Shown: one piece after another, positions 26,291-41,200 of the stretch
How positions within the stretch are numbered: the stretch's first letter is position 1
How the letters are laid out: each line of letters begins with the position of its first letter
Assembly: GCF_024713975.1 (NCBI RefSeq)
Contig: NC_091102.1
Coordinates: forward strand, 11,227,001 to 11,291,000
From: Paralichthys olivaceus
Taxonomy: Eukaryota; Chordata; Actinopteri; Pleuronectiformes; Paralichthyidae
Reading direction: 5' to 3'
Length of the DNA: 64,000 nt
The notes under the pieces: model-generated
Told to the model about the DNA's origin: nothing
What the model saw: only the letters and a program-made list of their open reading frames with translations
Database searches by the model: none
Program-made: the position numbers and the translations under genes

Positions 26291-29200
26291 CTGCAGGAGA
26301 AATGGTGAGTGAGATACACATGTGTTGTTAGTATAGAACAGAAGCACAATCTGCAGCCTCCAAAATGACCATGCAGTTGTATTAAAACTGCTCACTTAAC
26401 AGTTTTAACTGAAACAGAGCATTTTAACCGTCACTGATGTGGGATCTATTGTAGGGTTGTTGTGCTTGACTGCACTAGTTTTCACTAGGTGTACCAAATA
26501 ATTTGGTAAGCAGGTTTTGGTATAAAGAGCAATGCACAAAGGAAATGGGGGAGTTGCTCACAGCTGGAACACTACACAGATTGTTGGAGGTGATGAAACA
26601 ACAAAACACAAAAGTAAAAATAAACTGGTTAGGAGAGCCAGCTCGGTCTTGGACTGCCCTCTGGATTCCACTTAGAAAGTAGGTGAGAGAAGGGTGTAAG
26701 TGAAGCTGGATTCCATCATGGACACCTCTCACCCCTGTACATGACAGTGTCATGACAGTGTCATGACAGTGTCATGTAAGGGCCCCGAGCTGCTCTTTCA
26801 GCAGCAGACTGCTGCACCCACAGTGCAAGTAGGAACGCTTCTGCAGGTCCTTCAATCCCTCAGCTGTCAGACTCTACAACACCATCCAGAATGTAAAATA
26901 AATGCTGCAAATTTGTATTTATACCAGAATTCCTTTCTTTCTTTATACTATATTGCATACTATTGTGAATGTATACCTATATATTTACATACAACTTCTA
27001 CAGTTGTACTATATAGAATATACAGTTTTTAGTTTACTATATATATATGTATATATATGTATAGCATACTATACTCATATTCTTTTTGTATACCAAATCT
27101 GCCTATACACGTATAAAGTCTAACCTGCACACATAATTTTGTTTGCAGTAGATCTTTTTACATAATCTGTATGCTGTTAGTATACATTATTGCAGAATGT
27201 TGTACACAACTTAGGGCCATGTCTTTTCATATCAGATATCTTGGCTTGTGTCTATAACATTGAAGATGGCACTATCATGTCAGAATGTTCCCTGTGAAAA
27301 AGGTCTACTGAGCAGGAGTGCCGTTCTCACCTTCAGGCAGTACTGGAGTCACCACTGGTTGCAGTTGATTAGAGTTTAAGGATGAAACTGAACCCAGCGT
27401 TGACGAAGACTTTGCTGATGAGGATGAGGAGGAAGAAGATGATATGACTACACCATTGGGGACAAAGCTTTCTCTCACAGAAGGCTCAGGCAATGTTGTT
27501 TTGTTAACAACAGCCGCTGTGCTGCTGCTCCGCACTTGGGCTCTGATGTCTAAATCTTCACCATCATCCTCTTCCACCACCTAGAGTAAAACAACATAAC
27601 ATTTTTTTTACCAGAGATAAATTTTGAACAATCAGGAGAGAAAAAAAGCATTTTCAGGGATACAAACTTGGTGTTTCAGCAAGACCTGAATAGGGAGAGG
27701 ATCAGCACTGATGGGCAGAGTGAAAGTGTCTCCAGGGCCGCGGTGGTTGGTGCGTCTCTGGTTTTGAATCTCCTCTTGGTAGTTATAAGTATTTCCATTG
27801 TTCCCATATCCATTGTTTCCATAAACATAACCATTATTACCATGGCCATTATATCCATTGTGTCCATTGTGTCCATTGACACTATGCCCATTGTTGCCGT
27901 TCCAGTGGCCATTTGCGATGCGATTGTAAAAGATTGCGCCGTTTTCATCTTCACAGAACTGATTGACGAGCTGAGACTCCAGTGCTGAAAAAAAAAAGAA
28001 ATCAGTTCTGTTAATTTACAACTTTACAACCTGTCGGTTGACAACAATTAGTGTTATGTTCTCATGAAGACACAGCTTAAGGAATAATATTTACAACATC
28101 TGGCTGTGAATATCACCTGGTAGTGTGTTGAAGTCATCAATAAGGTACATGTGTTCACTGTCGGGGTCAGAGGCAATGAGGTTGAGTTCCCTCAGGAATT
28201 CAGTCTGCGTAGGATCAGACGAATTGACGATCCCCAGTGCATACATCTCGATGTTGGCAGCATGGGCCTCCCTCACAGCTATGTCAAGCTTAACAGGCTC
28301 TCGCTTGTCGGTCTGACCATCGGTGATGACGATGGCCACTTTCCTGACTCCAGGCCGAGCGCTGAAAAAAGCCTCCTGAGTGGCTTTTCGGATGGCGGTG
28401 CCAGTGTAGGTGCCCTCACCCATGTAAGGCATTTTCCTGATCGCCTGCTTGACATCCTGTTTGCTCATGTAGCGAACCAAGTTGAATTCCAAATGGACCT
28501 CCAGACTGTAGAGGACCAATCCGATTCTGGTGGCGTTTCGACCAACTGTGGTGCGGTCCACCAGCCGTGTGACAAAGTCTTTGATGATTTCAAAGTTCTC
28601 AGGGCCGACACTTTCTGAGCTGTCGATTACAAACACAAGCTCCATGGGCCGCTCCTTGCACTTGATGCCACATCCTGAAAAAAAATAAGGTCCATAGGTT
28701 TTAGCTTGTCTCACAAGCATTTTTATAGAAACTCGTTTATCAGGGTCTCCAGTACTGTACGTTACCCAATGCTAGTTAAGGGCAAAATATACAGTAGCAT
28801 GAACAGCTCTGTAACAATGGACAATAGTTTAACTAGAGCTGACTAGTGGTCTTACCACAGATTTCTTTGATCAGCTTAATAATGTCTTCTCTCTGTAAAA
28901 CATGGAACATTCTCATTAGTATCAAATCCCTATACTTTGTTGAGTGGTCAAACATTGAATTTATAAACTTACCGTCAGGCCTGTTTCTCCTTTTGCTCCT
29001 GGCTTCCCCTGGGATTTGAGAAAAGTTTTCAATTTGTGGTAAGTAGTTCAGTTTCTATGTCATAGGTTAGTAATGCTAATCATGATTATTGTTATTCTGT
29101 ATTTCATTATTATTGTATCAAACCAATTATTTTGACAGTATAATTGCTTCCATGTGCTATACACACACACACACTATAACCTGATTGTTCTGGATTATGA

Positions 29201-32200
29201 AAAGCATAAATTTTACAAATTTTTAATTGTACTTCCTCAGTGCATTATACAAGGACATTTAATTGAAAAGGCCTTCTGAAGATTTCATCTGATGAACGAT
29301 CTGATGAACGATCACATTCATACAGTTAGTAAAGTAAAAATGGCAATGTCAGTACTTACTGCTTCACCAGCGACTCCAGGATCTCCCAATTCTCCTTTTA
29401 AACCTTTCATTCCCCTCTCACCCTGTAATCCACGATCACCCTGTAACAAGGAGAGTATTGTCAGTCTAGTCAAAGACTGCTTAATCACATGTCATTCCAT
29501 TTTTGAAAGCTACATAGAAATGTCTCACCTTAGGCCCAGGAAAGCCATCTCCTTGTGGACCTCTCGGCCCAGTCATACCTTGAGATCCAGGCTCTCCCTG
29601 AAATTAGACTGTACTGTAGACTGACTGTACATGGGACACATTCATCCAAACACTTGAAAGATCTTAAATTACTTTTATGATTTGTCCTGCAGCTAGTTCG
29701 TCAGACAGTTCTCTACTGTGTAACTTGTCAGAAATAATGAATTAAATCCTATTGCTTCACACTTGTTACAAGGAAGTAAAACTGTGAAACAAACTTGATT
29801 ATGAGAAGATTGGTAAATGTCAGTAATGAAATTTTTCCATAAACTGTAAACCACAATCATTTACCTTTGGACCTTGAATGCCTTCGCCTTGAGGTCCAAT
29901 TGAACCAGGGGGTCCTGATCTCCCAACATTACCCTTTAAACAAAGTTTTGAAAGTAATCAAGAGACTTGTTTACGACCAACTTGCATTTAGTCAATGATC
30001 AAATAGTATATGGTGAGTGGTTTATATGATTATATATTAGTCGGGACTCAGATTATACTATCAATTGTAATTAAATTGATTTGAGTGGTTTGTATCTCAA
30101 TGTCCAATAATGTTTCTTACCGGTGGACCTTGTAAGCCCTCCCCAGGTGGACCAGGCAAACCTGGCAATCCTCTAAACCCAACATCACCCTAGAATAGAC
30201 ATGACAATATCAAACAGAACGTCAAACAACCAACAAAAACAACAACTCTTAGACTTGACACAAACCTTGGGACCAGGAATTCCAATTCCCTCTGGGCCTG
30301 ATTCTCCTGGTAAGCCTGGCAGGCCTGGAGGACCCTAAAAGATGATGCTTAAATTAGTTCAGACTGTGCCAACATCCACAGGGTTTTTATTTATATTAAT
30401 TTTTGGTTGGTGATACAAACCACAGGGCCAGGAAAGCCTTCTCCTTTTGGACCATGTGGACCCGGTAAACCTGGATGACCATGATCACCCTGGTCAAACA
30501 AAATTCATTGATGAAGACCAATAACATGTTGCAGTCCATGCAAACATGGTTTTCAAAGTTCTAAAAACACTCTAAAATAAAAGAATAATGGTATTTACCT
30601 TTGGACCGGGCAGTCCAAGGCCGGTTTCCCCAACAGGACCATGGGGCCCAATAGGACCTTGATCACCCTGAAGACAGGACAGTCAAGTCAAATTGATTCT
30701 TGGCTGCAACAGTGTTTGGTTGTATTACATCCCATCAGACACTATCTGGAAATTCCTTGGGATGTGTGGTTATAAATGTGTGGTCTAACTGCCAAGGTAG
30801 ATGATAAGTGTTTATTCATTTACCTTTGGACCGGATATAGACCGTCCTGGCTGACCTGGGATGCCCTGATGACCTGGTATTCCACGTTCTCCCTGGAAAG
30901 TAAGAAATGGTTAGAGACGGAACATCCTCTTTATTGACAATACTTCAGATACCAATACCAGGTGTGTTTTTGGTTGTAGGAGGAAGCTATCATACCATAG
31001 AAAAATACCACATTAATTCTTACCTTTGGTCCAGAGGGTCCTGAAATCCCTGGAGGCCCATGTAACCCACGGATACCCCTCATACCCTGGTCACCCTGGA
31101 CAGAACCATACATTATCTGATTAGCATTTCACCAGATAAAAAATGTGAACTACTATGGTATAATTTAGATCATACTTTCTCCCCTTGAATGCCAATTCCT
31201 TGTGCTCCCTCAGGACCTCTTGAACCAGGTAAACCAGGCTCCCCCTAAAAGAGGAACATTAGAAGAGATGAAGAAACAATCTTTTCAACACAAAGAGTTC
31301 TGGAAATAATCTTGTTTTTCATTGTAAGTCAGTGGACAAAGGGAAGGACGGTATGGTTCAGATACAAAGAGGAAATTGGGTTACACAGTAGAGGTTTTCC
31401 ACTAAATTGGATTAAAAACTGTACCTTCTGTCCTGGAGCTCCATCCTCTCCTGGAAGACCAGGCAGCCCACCCAAACCAGCTGCTCCAGGCTCTCCCTGT
31501 AAAAGCAACAAATAGATTCATAGATTCGGTCCACGGGCAGTAATATATCAAATTGTTTTGTTAAAGACGTGTTGAATTACCTTTGAACCAGGGTCACCAA
31601 TGCCTCTCTCTCCTGTACCTCCCTGCTCTCCTGGTAAACCTTGATCTCCCTAGAAATAGAAACAGCAAAATGGCATGGGTCATCATTAAAAATGTAACGC
31701 AGCATCAAGATCAATCTTTACCCTGAGAACATAAGCCTGTATAACTCTTCTGACTTCCCCTTTAACACAGCCAACAAGAATGGTCACTTCAAATATACCG
31801 AATGTTTACTATCTATTTAACCATTCGCACTGTGGCGTATAATCCTGTGAAAGGTCTAAATCTGTACACTCATCCATCTTGCCATATCTGCTGCTTGGTA
31901 CTCTATATATACTGTTGTATTTTTTCACATATTAATTTGACCAAATAAGCAAATGGACTCTTGAATTTTACAGGTGTTTTAACAAACCTTAGGTCCAGAT
32001 AAACCTTCTCCTGGTAGCCCTCTGACTCCTGGTGGACCTCTTGGACCCTCAGTTCCCTGTGTAACAATAAAGAGTAGAGGAATATAATTACAGGATGTTC
32101 TACTATTGCATTTGTTTGTATATAAGAGTGTGACAGAGACATGAGATACACAACTTTTTAAACATTTAGAGAACATTATCCTGCTGACCTTTTCTCCCTG

Positions 32201-35200
32201 TATGCCGACTCCTGTCAGTCCAGGTGGCCCAAGAGGACCTGGAGGCCCCAGTTCACCCTAGAAGTAAAACACCATTGACAGGTCAATACCCTAAACTGTA
32301 TATAAAGATGGACGACAAGAAAGCACCCCAAAAGTAAAGCTAAATCACACCCATCCTCCCTCAAGTCATTGGAAGGAACAAGAGCCAAACTAAAAAGTAA
32401 ATTTGACAAAACAATTTTTTTGCAAAGACGATTTCTGTCATTTTAGTGTGATTCTTATCACACTGCTGTTTGTTGAACTGCTCATTTTTTCAAAAAATGT
32501 GGTTTTAATTATTAATTTGATGATATAAAAACGGGGTGAAATGTTTTGATTGACAGCTGAGACTGACTCAGAACTTTATTATCCACCAAAGTGGAAATTT
32601 TCTTCAGCTTGCCAATAAATGACCACTTGAAGACAATCATAAAAACAAGTAAAAATGAAAGACATAGAGTCATTACATAAGGCAACATAAAGAGACAACA
32701 TAAAACAACATAAACAGGCACATACACAGGGTTGTATTGCACACAAAAAGAGTTCTTGTCATAGCCTACCCATGGACTACATGTCACTTTGTGGAGTTAA
32801 GAAAAATTATGGCACTTTTTAAAAAAACTTTCTACAGCACCTCCCAGAGCTAGTGGTTCCCTCTAATTATACTACAGACACCAGCCACAACATTGAAACC
32901 AGCTGTCTAATATTATAGTGGGTAGTTCTAATACTGTGGCTGATATGTATTACCTTTATAGTCACACAGTATTTATAGCACATGGTGTAGCCCCTCTTTA
33001 CCACCATTAACTTTAAACTTTTCCATATTAACCAGATGTTTAATGTAGGTCTCCCTAATCTCCTCTTGTCTCCATCTAGTGTTTCAAAGAGCTGGGAGAA
33101 CATTTGGGCTCTTTTGTGTATTTCATTTATGCCTTTTTGTGTGCAGCAGTGAATATTCTTTGTTAGATTATACATTTAGAACCCACCCTTTCTCCTTTGA
33201 TTCCTGCACCCTGCTGTCCCCTTGGCCCCCTCTGTCCTGGGAGCCCCCGATCACCCTGTGGAAACAAAATCAGGTCATGTTTGTCAGTTACATCACAGCC
33301 TCTTGAGATTGGGTCAAAGCCAAATTTGCATTGTTCTCAGTGAAGAGAGTATGGAAGAAAGAGCATGTTGGCTCCTGTTAGCAATTTATGATTGATGCAC
33401 AGTGATCCTATGCACAAGGAATGATACTGTTTTTTTTTTCAACTTTCTTTGTGATTCTTCAACTTTTTCCACTGCCCGTGAATAATGAAGTGCAAGGGGC
33501 TGATGATAGGAATTGAACAAGCAATCCAAGTCTAATGAAATTACAGACAAACCAACCTGATCTGAGAACATGTGAGAGATCCCCCTTTTACAAGATGTAG
33601 AAGTGAGCGGAGAAGTAAAACTTACAACAGCCAGGAAGTCTGGCACAGGTCGAACAGATGTGTAGTTGCTTGAGGACATTTCCCAGCGATCATTTTCAGA
33701 GAGCTTCCTTCGACCAATAAAAGTGTCCAAAAGATTTCCTCAAGAACCTCATAATTATGTTCCTTACATTGTCAGATTTACTCACAGGCTCTGTCATGGG
33801 CCGCAGTAAAAATGAGACATGTTGCTGTCATTTATAATCCTCATGTATATTTTACTCAGTGAGCCTCATCCTATTGCGTCCAGTCTTGCATGTGACGTTA
33901 AAACTCTAGTTGACTCCCTGCTGTATCCTTCTGAATGAGGAGTTTGCTGTCCATTGTAAAATACAATGTTCCATTGTGAGGCATGTTGCAGCATGGGAAA
34001 ATAATTTTTTTTACAGGTTTAACACATCAGCTGCAAGGCTTGAATAAACATCTGAGCTGTGAGCCATTGAGTTGGAACAGAGTGAGATGTGGTTTTGACA
34101 GATGTGGGCCATGAACTGCAGAATGCCCCTGTTACCTACAATTACACTGAAAGATCAGGAAGACTGTCAGCACACTGTGTTTCTATGTTAATTTTAGGCC
34201 TGGAAGCATTTTTCTATGAGCAATGCCAGCCACACACACTGGCAGCTGATGTCCCATTACTTTCAGGATCCAACAATGAATCTATGTGGTATTTATGCAA
34301 ATGGGTTTTTAACAATTAGAGCAGGTAGTTATTTAGATCAAGTAGTAATGAAACAACTGCTTGTAAACAAATTGGTTGAGAAATCTCTGTTTTGCGTTTT
34401 ACAGAATGTCTGCTGCCCCTTATTTTATATGGATATCATGTTAATACAGAAGTGACACAGAAGTAAACACAGGCAACATGACTCGACAGGATTAACTTGT
34501 AGTAAGACTTAAAGATCAACAGAGCGTGATGCCAACTATCCTGAAGCCAAGAAAAAAAATTGTATTCACTTGCTGCTGTTCTTTTGATGTTTCCTGTCAA
34601 ATATGACACCTTGGAGAGTTATTACAGTGGTTCAAGCTCTGGTTCTTCAGATATTTGATTTTCTACTTAAAATGGGCTTTGATTACATTTCCAGAGGCAC
34701 TGTAGAGATTAGATTAATGCTGTTTCACATATTTACCCCTGATCCATTACTTCAGCAGCTTCACTAGAGGTTAAAAGCTTTCTTCAAGGGCAGCTTGACA
34801 GAATCATCAGTGCAGGGGTTAGAGGGGTCTTTGCTTACTCTGTTCTACCTTCAAGAATGTATTTATCTCTTTGTAATCTCTTACCTATACTGTATACTGT
34901 AGTTTGACCTAGACAATGTTACTGTTGTTTGATATTATTATTTGTCAAAATAATAGGCCTACCTTTGACCCAGGGAACCCTTCACCCTGGGGTCCTTTCT
35001 CCCCTTGAATGCCTTGTGGCCCTTGAGGTCCCTGTAAACAAAGCCAGAGTGTTGAATATGTCACCCGATCAGTACATTTTAGAGAGAATTTAACAATGAT
35101 ACAACTACGGCCATTACAGACAAAACAGTTTAAAAATTTGCCATAGACAGTTTGGTAATTAACTTACAGGAAGTCCGGGTTCACCCACTCCTTGAGGACC

Positions 35201-38200
35201 AGGAGGTCCTGGCCTTCCCTGGAACCCCATGTCACCCTGCAGATTTACATAATGTTTTAGTTTAATAACAGCAACCCAAATAAACGACAATAAATAAACA
35301 ATCACACAACTTACTTTTGGTCCAGCAAGTCCAATACCAGTTTCCCCCTGAATTCCTGTAAGGCCAGGTGGGCCACGTTCACCCTGTGATGACAAAAATA
35401 ACAACACTTGACAAAAGTTTACACTGGAATTAAAAACTAGACTTGATTGACACACAAACACATGTAGACGAGATGTTTCTTTGGAGCTCAAATGAATGCA
35501 ATCTTTCAGCTGTTGTGTGCACTGTAAATTGGGGGGTGGGCGAGGTATTTGATCTCTTCCTGCAGGTCAGGACAAATATGAACGAAACCTAAGCTCCTGT
35601 AATGTCTCAATGTTTATCCCCAAACAATTGAGAATTGGTGGAAGCTCTGTTGTTTTTAGTTTTTTTTGGTTCAACTTCCTGGATTTTCTGCCTGCAGGTG
35701 TTTTGTTTTATCCCATTTGATTTCTGTTCCTGTCTGCTGGTGTTGCTGGGTATATATATATAATCTGCTATGCTTAGCCATCCTCTTATGTCATTCTTTA
35801 ATTCTGTATTCCCTCTTTGCCTCTCAATCGAGAAGCTCACTCCATTGGACGTGGACTGGATAGGAGTATTAACCTGTTTCTGAGACCTGCCAGAATCAGT
35901 ATCCTATAGGTAGTAGGCCAAACTAAAAAGAATGTTCTGGTCAAAAAAGTTCTCAAAGATAGTATCTGTCATTTTAGGTCATTCAAATCACACTCAATGT
36001 ATGACACAAAGAGATGTAATCGTTCTGGTTGAATTTGTCTTATTGTTCATAAAAATGTAACCAAAATAATTAGCTAAACAGTCATTCCTTTTTTTAGTCA
36101 TAGTCATTGCTTTGTAATAACCGTTAAGTTGGGGGGCATAGTAAAATCATATTTAAATATGTATTTTTAATCTAAAAAAATATATAATTAAAAACATATA
36201 AAAGCATTTCTTTCAGCAGTCTGTTTTTTGGATCTAATGCAAATTACACTAAAAAGAGACCACCAAGATTGCTGTTAATCTTTGCAAATACCACCTACAA
36301 GTATGTCTTCGCATGGCAAGACTGAGCATATACATTGACTACTCATGTATGTTTTTAACAGGAGCTCTTGTTGGAGAAGCTGACAATGCTGTAGGCACTT
36401 TCCAGTCTGTATTTAGAAACAGGATACACACAGGAGAAGCACTAGTATGATGTTTTTTCTATGTTGGTGAATAACAGTAATAATGGTGAGGACTTCGGCT
36501 CATTGCCAAATGTTCATGTAGGGGTTTATTAGCAGACAAACAGGCCTCTGTGCAGGATGGTTAAGTGTCTGGGTGGTAAAACGCCAACCTCTTGTTTAAA
36601 CTAATCACAAAAGGAAATGTAAAGGTCACAGCAGATGTGCACGATGAGTTGAAGTGAGAGTTCTTCAGAAAGGGGCTGACCTGCTTTCCCTGAGGGCCCT
36701 CTGGTCCGCTGTCTCCATGTGGTCCTGGTACGCCCTGGGCAGAGACAACAAGCAACCATTAATTATAAAACAACCAGACATTTGGTTTGTACATTACTCT
36801 GTATGGATAGGGGGAAATGTTTGACATAATATGGTAATGTTTTAAGCTATTGAGTGAATTTTCCTCTAGTTTGACTTGTCTGACTTGTAAAGAGAGATTG
36901 GGTAGGCAGGTGCTTTGTACCTGCTGCAGTGTTACGTTTTTAATGAACATTGTCGTTGACTGACACTGTAGTTGTTGTTAAGTTGGTTGTACTGTCATGC
37001 TAATATATATCTATTGTTCTATGTTAATGATTATCTATCTGAAATTAGTTGCATTGTACATACTTTTAAGTATCCAGAGTTTCCATGGACTGTAGGTAAA
37101 ACATCTTTGTTCTCTTCTGTGTGACTGTTTAAACAATATAAAGTCTTAATGAACAAAGACACGTGAATTATGACTAACCTGAAGGCCTCTGACTCCTCTT
37201 GCACCAAGTGCACCCTCAGGACCCTGGAGGAAAGAGAATGAGCCACAACATCAAATACAATGTTTTTTAAACTGCAAACATGATATTCAATATGAGCAGT
37301 GTCACCGTACCCTGTCTCCTTTGATTCCTGGAGTTCCACAATCACCCCCCTCACCCTGTGTAGAGATTGAAAGTACAGCACAGGTCCATTTTATGTGCAG
37401 CAAAATAAAATATCATCATTGTCAAAACCTGAATTGCATACCTTATCTCCTTTCAGACCCAATTTTCCCTGCAAATAGAAAACATGGAATATGTGTGAAC
37501 AAACAAATATGACAGTAGTGAATATGTTCTTTATTTTGGTAATAAATATCAGCATTTACCTCAGCACCTTCTCGTCCAGGTAGTCCACTCAATCCTGCTT
37601 CCCCCTGATATGACGGGATTACACTGACTCATTATATTAATCAATGTTAGTTTGTCCAACCTGTTGTAGATGTTCAGAGTCTGACCACACAGTTATAAAC
37701 AACTTTATATAACTTTATATTTTAAAACAACAAATTCTAAAATTGTGCAAAATATACAGGAACAGATCCAATAAAATCAATCAGCAGATTAAAACACCAA
37801 TAAAACAGGTTCTGAAGATTGTTCACAGTTGTGTCAAACAATGTCAAATGCTCGATCAACAAGCATATTTAAAGTTACAGCTACATATCATCAGTGCAAC
37901 AATAAAGGTTGTAACATTGTCTATAAATAGAACCGATTAAGTATACAAAATAGAAAACAGGGCCCAATATTAAACCTTGGGGTACTCCACAGGAGATCAG
38001 TGAAGGGTAAGACGCAAGAGATCATAATATGCTCAATATTTGCATAAATACTTTTCACTAAATGTGAGTCAGTAGCTAATGTTACTTCAAAATTACTCAA
38101 AACATGCATATTATTGATAATCACAGATAACATGATAAATTTAAAATTTAAATAACATACAAACAAAAACATATTAAAAATATCCACAAACTACTGTTCA

Positions 38201-41200
38201 CTATGGACTATGACACATATATTCCTTTTTTTAAAGTTTTGCTCAATGGATCCCAATTCACAGACTCTGGATGGCCCAAAACGGAAACATATAATTTAGG
38301 AGTGCACTCAGGTGGGGTTAAAAAAGCTCCCCCAGCTAAGAATGTCATAGCCCATATGTCCATCAGAAACCACCAACCTTTTGCCCTTTAAACCCGGGGG
38401 TTCCATCATCTCCAGATCGACCTTTCTTCCCCTGGAGAACGAAACAAAATATGGGTCAAGAGTAAGATCATTTGTTCTCCTGAGTGTTTTTCTCTCCTGT
38501 CAGTATGCATTAATGCACTAATGACAAATACACAAGTTCAGGACCCATAACCTGAAAATCAAAGGTTTTGATTACTACGTAGTTTGCAAAGTCAAAGTGC
38601 AAAGATTTTTTTCCACTATAGAAAGACCCTGTGCAATACAGACAGGCTGAGAAAATACTGGGCCCGTGTCTGAATGTGTCTGCTCATGGATTTGTCGGCT
38701 GAACGACAGATGACGCCATTAGTGGGCATGAGGTGTCTTGTCCACAGAGTCAGAGGTCATTGTCTCGAGCTGCACCTGGACACTGAGTTTCAGTTGCCGT
38801 TCACCAGAAATCAAGACCATTAAACTAATTAGGGTAATTAAGAGAACCTTTCGGTCTTAGTGTAAGAATTTGAAGAATCTTTCTGAGGAGGCATCTGGTT
38901 AATGACCACGCAGCTGTCTGTCAGCAACGTGATTACCTGTCCGGTCGCTGGAAAGCTTCACATTACCAATGCACTATGAGAAGGAGAGGGGATCGAACGG
39001 TAGTTTGGAAATATGTCTGAAAGTGCTTGTGGATACTTAGAGGGGCTGCGAATGTCTTCCTCTACTATCAACCATAGGAACAGTAGAATATCTGGTTCTC
39101 CATACTGTACTCCCTCATCCTGTGTCCCTGTCTCACTGACCTGGTGGCAGAAGAGGTTGTATGTCAGATTAATGATGGCCAAAGGTCCAGTTTTATAGGG
39201 AGAAGAGCTCTAAATGTGGTGCCTCTGGTTTCCATGGGGGACATCTTATGTTGCATGAGAAATGCACTGTAACTAGCTGAGACAGGGCACATGGAGTAGT
39301 ACAAACATATTTCTCTGGGAAATACAATCCACCGTCTCTCCTCTTCTTTTCCTGTTGCCATAGGTTTGCTTTTAGAATGTGGGACTGCACCACCTGTCCA
39401 CTTACTGTGTGTTTGCAAATGCCTGCAAGCCGTACGGGTGGGGGAGAAGCAACAGTTATCCTGATTGTTCAAAACAGCACAATTACCATACCTGAAATAA
39501 CAGGATCTAAGTCAGATTTCTCCAAGCCAGATTTCTGAAATCGTTTGTTCTGTCAAATGTCTGTGACACTTCAAAAGGAAAACTGATCTTTGGTTGTAGG
39601 GTATTTTGAAAAGTTTGAGGATAGGTACTCACCGCAGGCCCACTGGGTCCCCTCTCCCCTTTCTCGCAAGCACATCTCTGAGCCAGAGGGCACTTCAAAA
39701 AGAAGAGACATTGCTAAGCTGTCATGGGTGTAATCCTACACAATCCTACACAAAGTGGGCATCTTCACCCAATTACACATCATTAAATGTCTGTATCAGT
39801 TAACTGTAATACTTACTCCTTCGTCAGCCAAGCCAGTCTGCAAAGAAATGAGAAGTTGATGAAAAACATCATCAGGTTTGCTCGTTCATTACATATGTAG
39901 ATGTGTTATAATAACTCAATGTAGCTACACACAACACAAAGAAAAGCTGATAAAGACAGATAGCATTCCTGAAAACTTCTAGGTTAAGCATCTTCTACAC
40001 CTCGAGATGAAGCGGAATTAATTGCATAACTTTTGTGTTGCTGTAAAGAAAATCCAACCTTTTTCCACATAGAGGAATGTGATGTGAGAGCTTTTCCTAA
40101 AAGTGACGCTAAGCTAAACCACCTTTAAAGGAAATCCAGGGGATAAACTCATAAAAACTTGTTTTTTGTGTAAATTCTCTGGAGAAAAACTTAAATCCAG
40201 AGCTGTCACACACATTTTTTTCCCTTTGTCTCTCTGCTGCATTATCGTCATTCCATCTCTATATGAATACCTGAACAAGCCCGTATGTGTCAACTCCCAA
40301 TAGATGATTTGTCAAAACAAATGCACGACTTTTCTCCTAAGTGCTCTCCGCTGAAAGGCGAGGTATTTTACTCACAATCTCAGTGACGATTTTGTTGACT
40401 ATGTTTTCCTCCTGTAAATTGTGGAGGAAGTGGGAGGCAGGGGAGCTGGCGAGCAGACGCAGCTGGGCTACATTGGCTGGCTCATTGGCTGCCCAAGTGA
40501 TTCCCAGGGTGAAGAACCTGACACCCTGGTTCTTGGCATCAGCAACAGCGGAGAAGATGTCAGGGTTCCTTGGGTGGGAAATGCCATCTGTGAGGAGGAT
40601 GGCCACTTTGATGCTGCCGGGACTGGATTGCTCCAGGTAGATCTTGGTCATGTTGGTGATGGCGTAGGTGGTGTAGGTTCCATGCCCGATGTAGATGATG
40701 GGAGCAATCAGGGTCTTGAAGTTCTCCGTGCCCCTCCAGTCTCTGAAGGTTTGCTCTGTAATGACATGGCTGCTGTACTGCAACAGGGCCACCCTCAAAC
40801 TCAGGCTGCGTCCGGTTTGCAGTCGAACCCCTTGGAGTTTGTCCACCATGTTCATGGCGAACTGCTTTTCCTGCTCATGGTTGTCCTTAGCGCTCTCAGA
40901 GCTGTCCAGGAGGAAGGAGAGCTCCAAGCTACAGTCCTCGTCTAGGATGGCTGTGTGCACACAGAACAAGATGCAGGACTTTCCATTGTCATTACAACCC
41001 ATCAACAAGTTGTTCTTTCAGTGATTTCAATGATTTACTACATTTTCAGTGAATTTCATGTCAAAACCTTGCATTTTGTCTTACAAATCTCAAGGTCTTT
41101 ATACAATGTGTACATATATAAATCCTAATTAGGGTTTTGTTTGATAGAAATTAGGGAAAACATACACACATAAACCACCTAAAAGACTGAGTGATGCATC

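Larger units (their letters stand above)
28973..39692 (-). other. Triple-helical exon block of collagen XXVIII
   Basis: Exons: 39633-39692, 38378-38431, 37560-37604, 37442-37468, 37311-37355, 37179-37223, 36681-36734, 35315-35383, 35168-35236, 34963-35031, 33187-33255, 32189-32257, 31988-32056, 31581-31649, 31425-31496, 31176-31244, 31024-31095, 30824-30892, 30599-30667, 30421-30489, 30266-30334, 30121-30189, 29865-29933, 29529-29597, 29360-29440, 28973-29008. Early exons are 27-60 nt and fully Gly-X-Y. From 35383 on, 15 of 17 exons are exactly 69 nt (23 residues) and nearly all have one missing residue (Gly-x-Gly) near the same place. The two 72-nt exons are perfect repeats. Confidence 0.9.

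Noticed and set aside
28151-28618. 155-codon plus-strand frame
   Set aside because: Antisense shadow of the second VWA exon.
40421-40945. 174-codon plus-strand frame
   Set aside because: Antisense shadow of the first VWA exon of collagen XXVIII.
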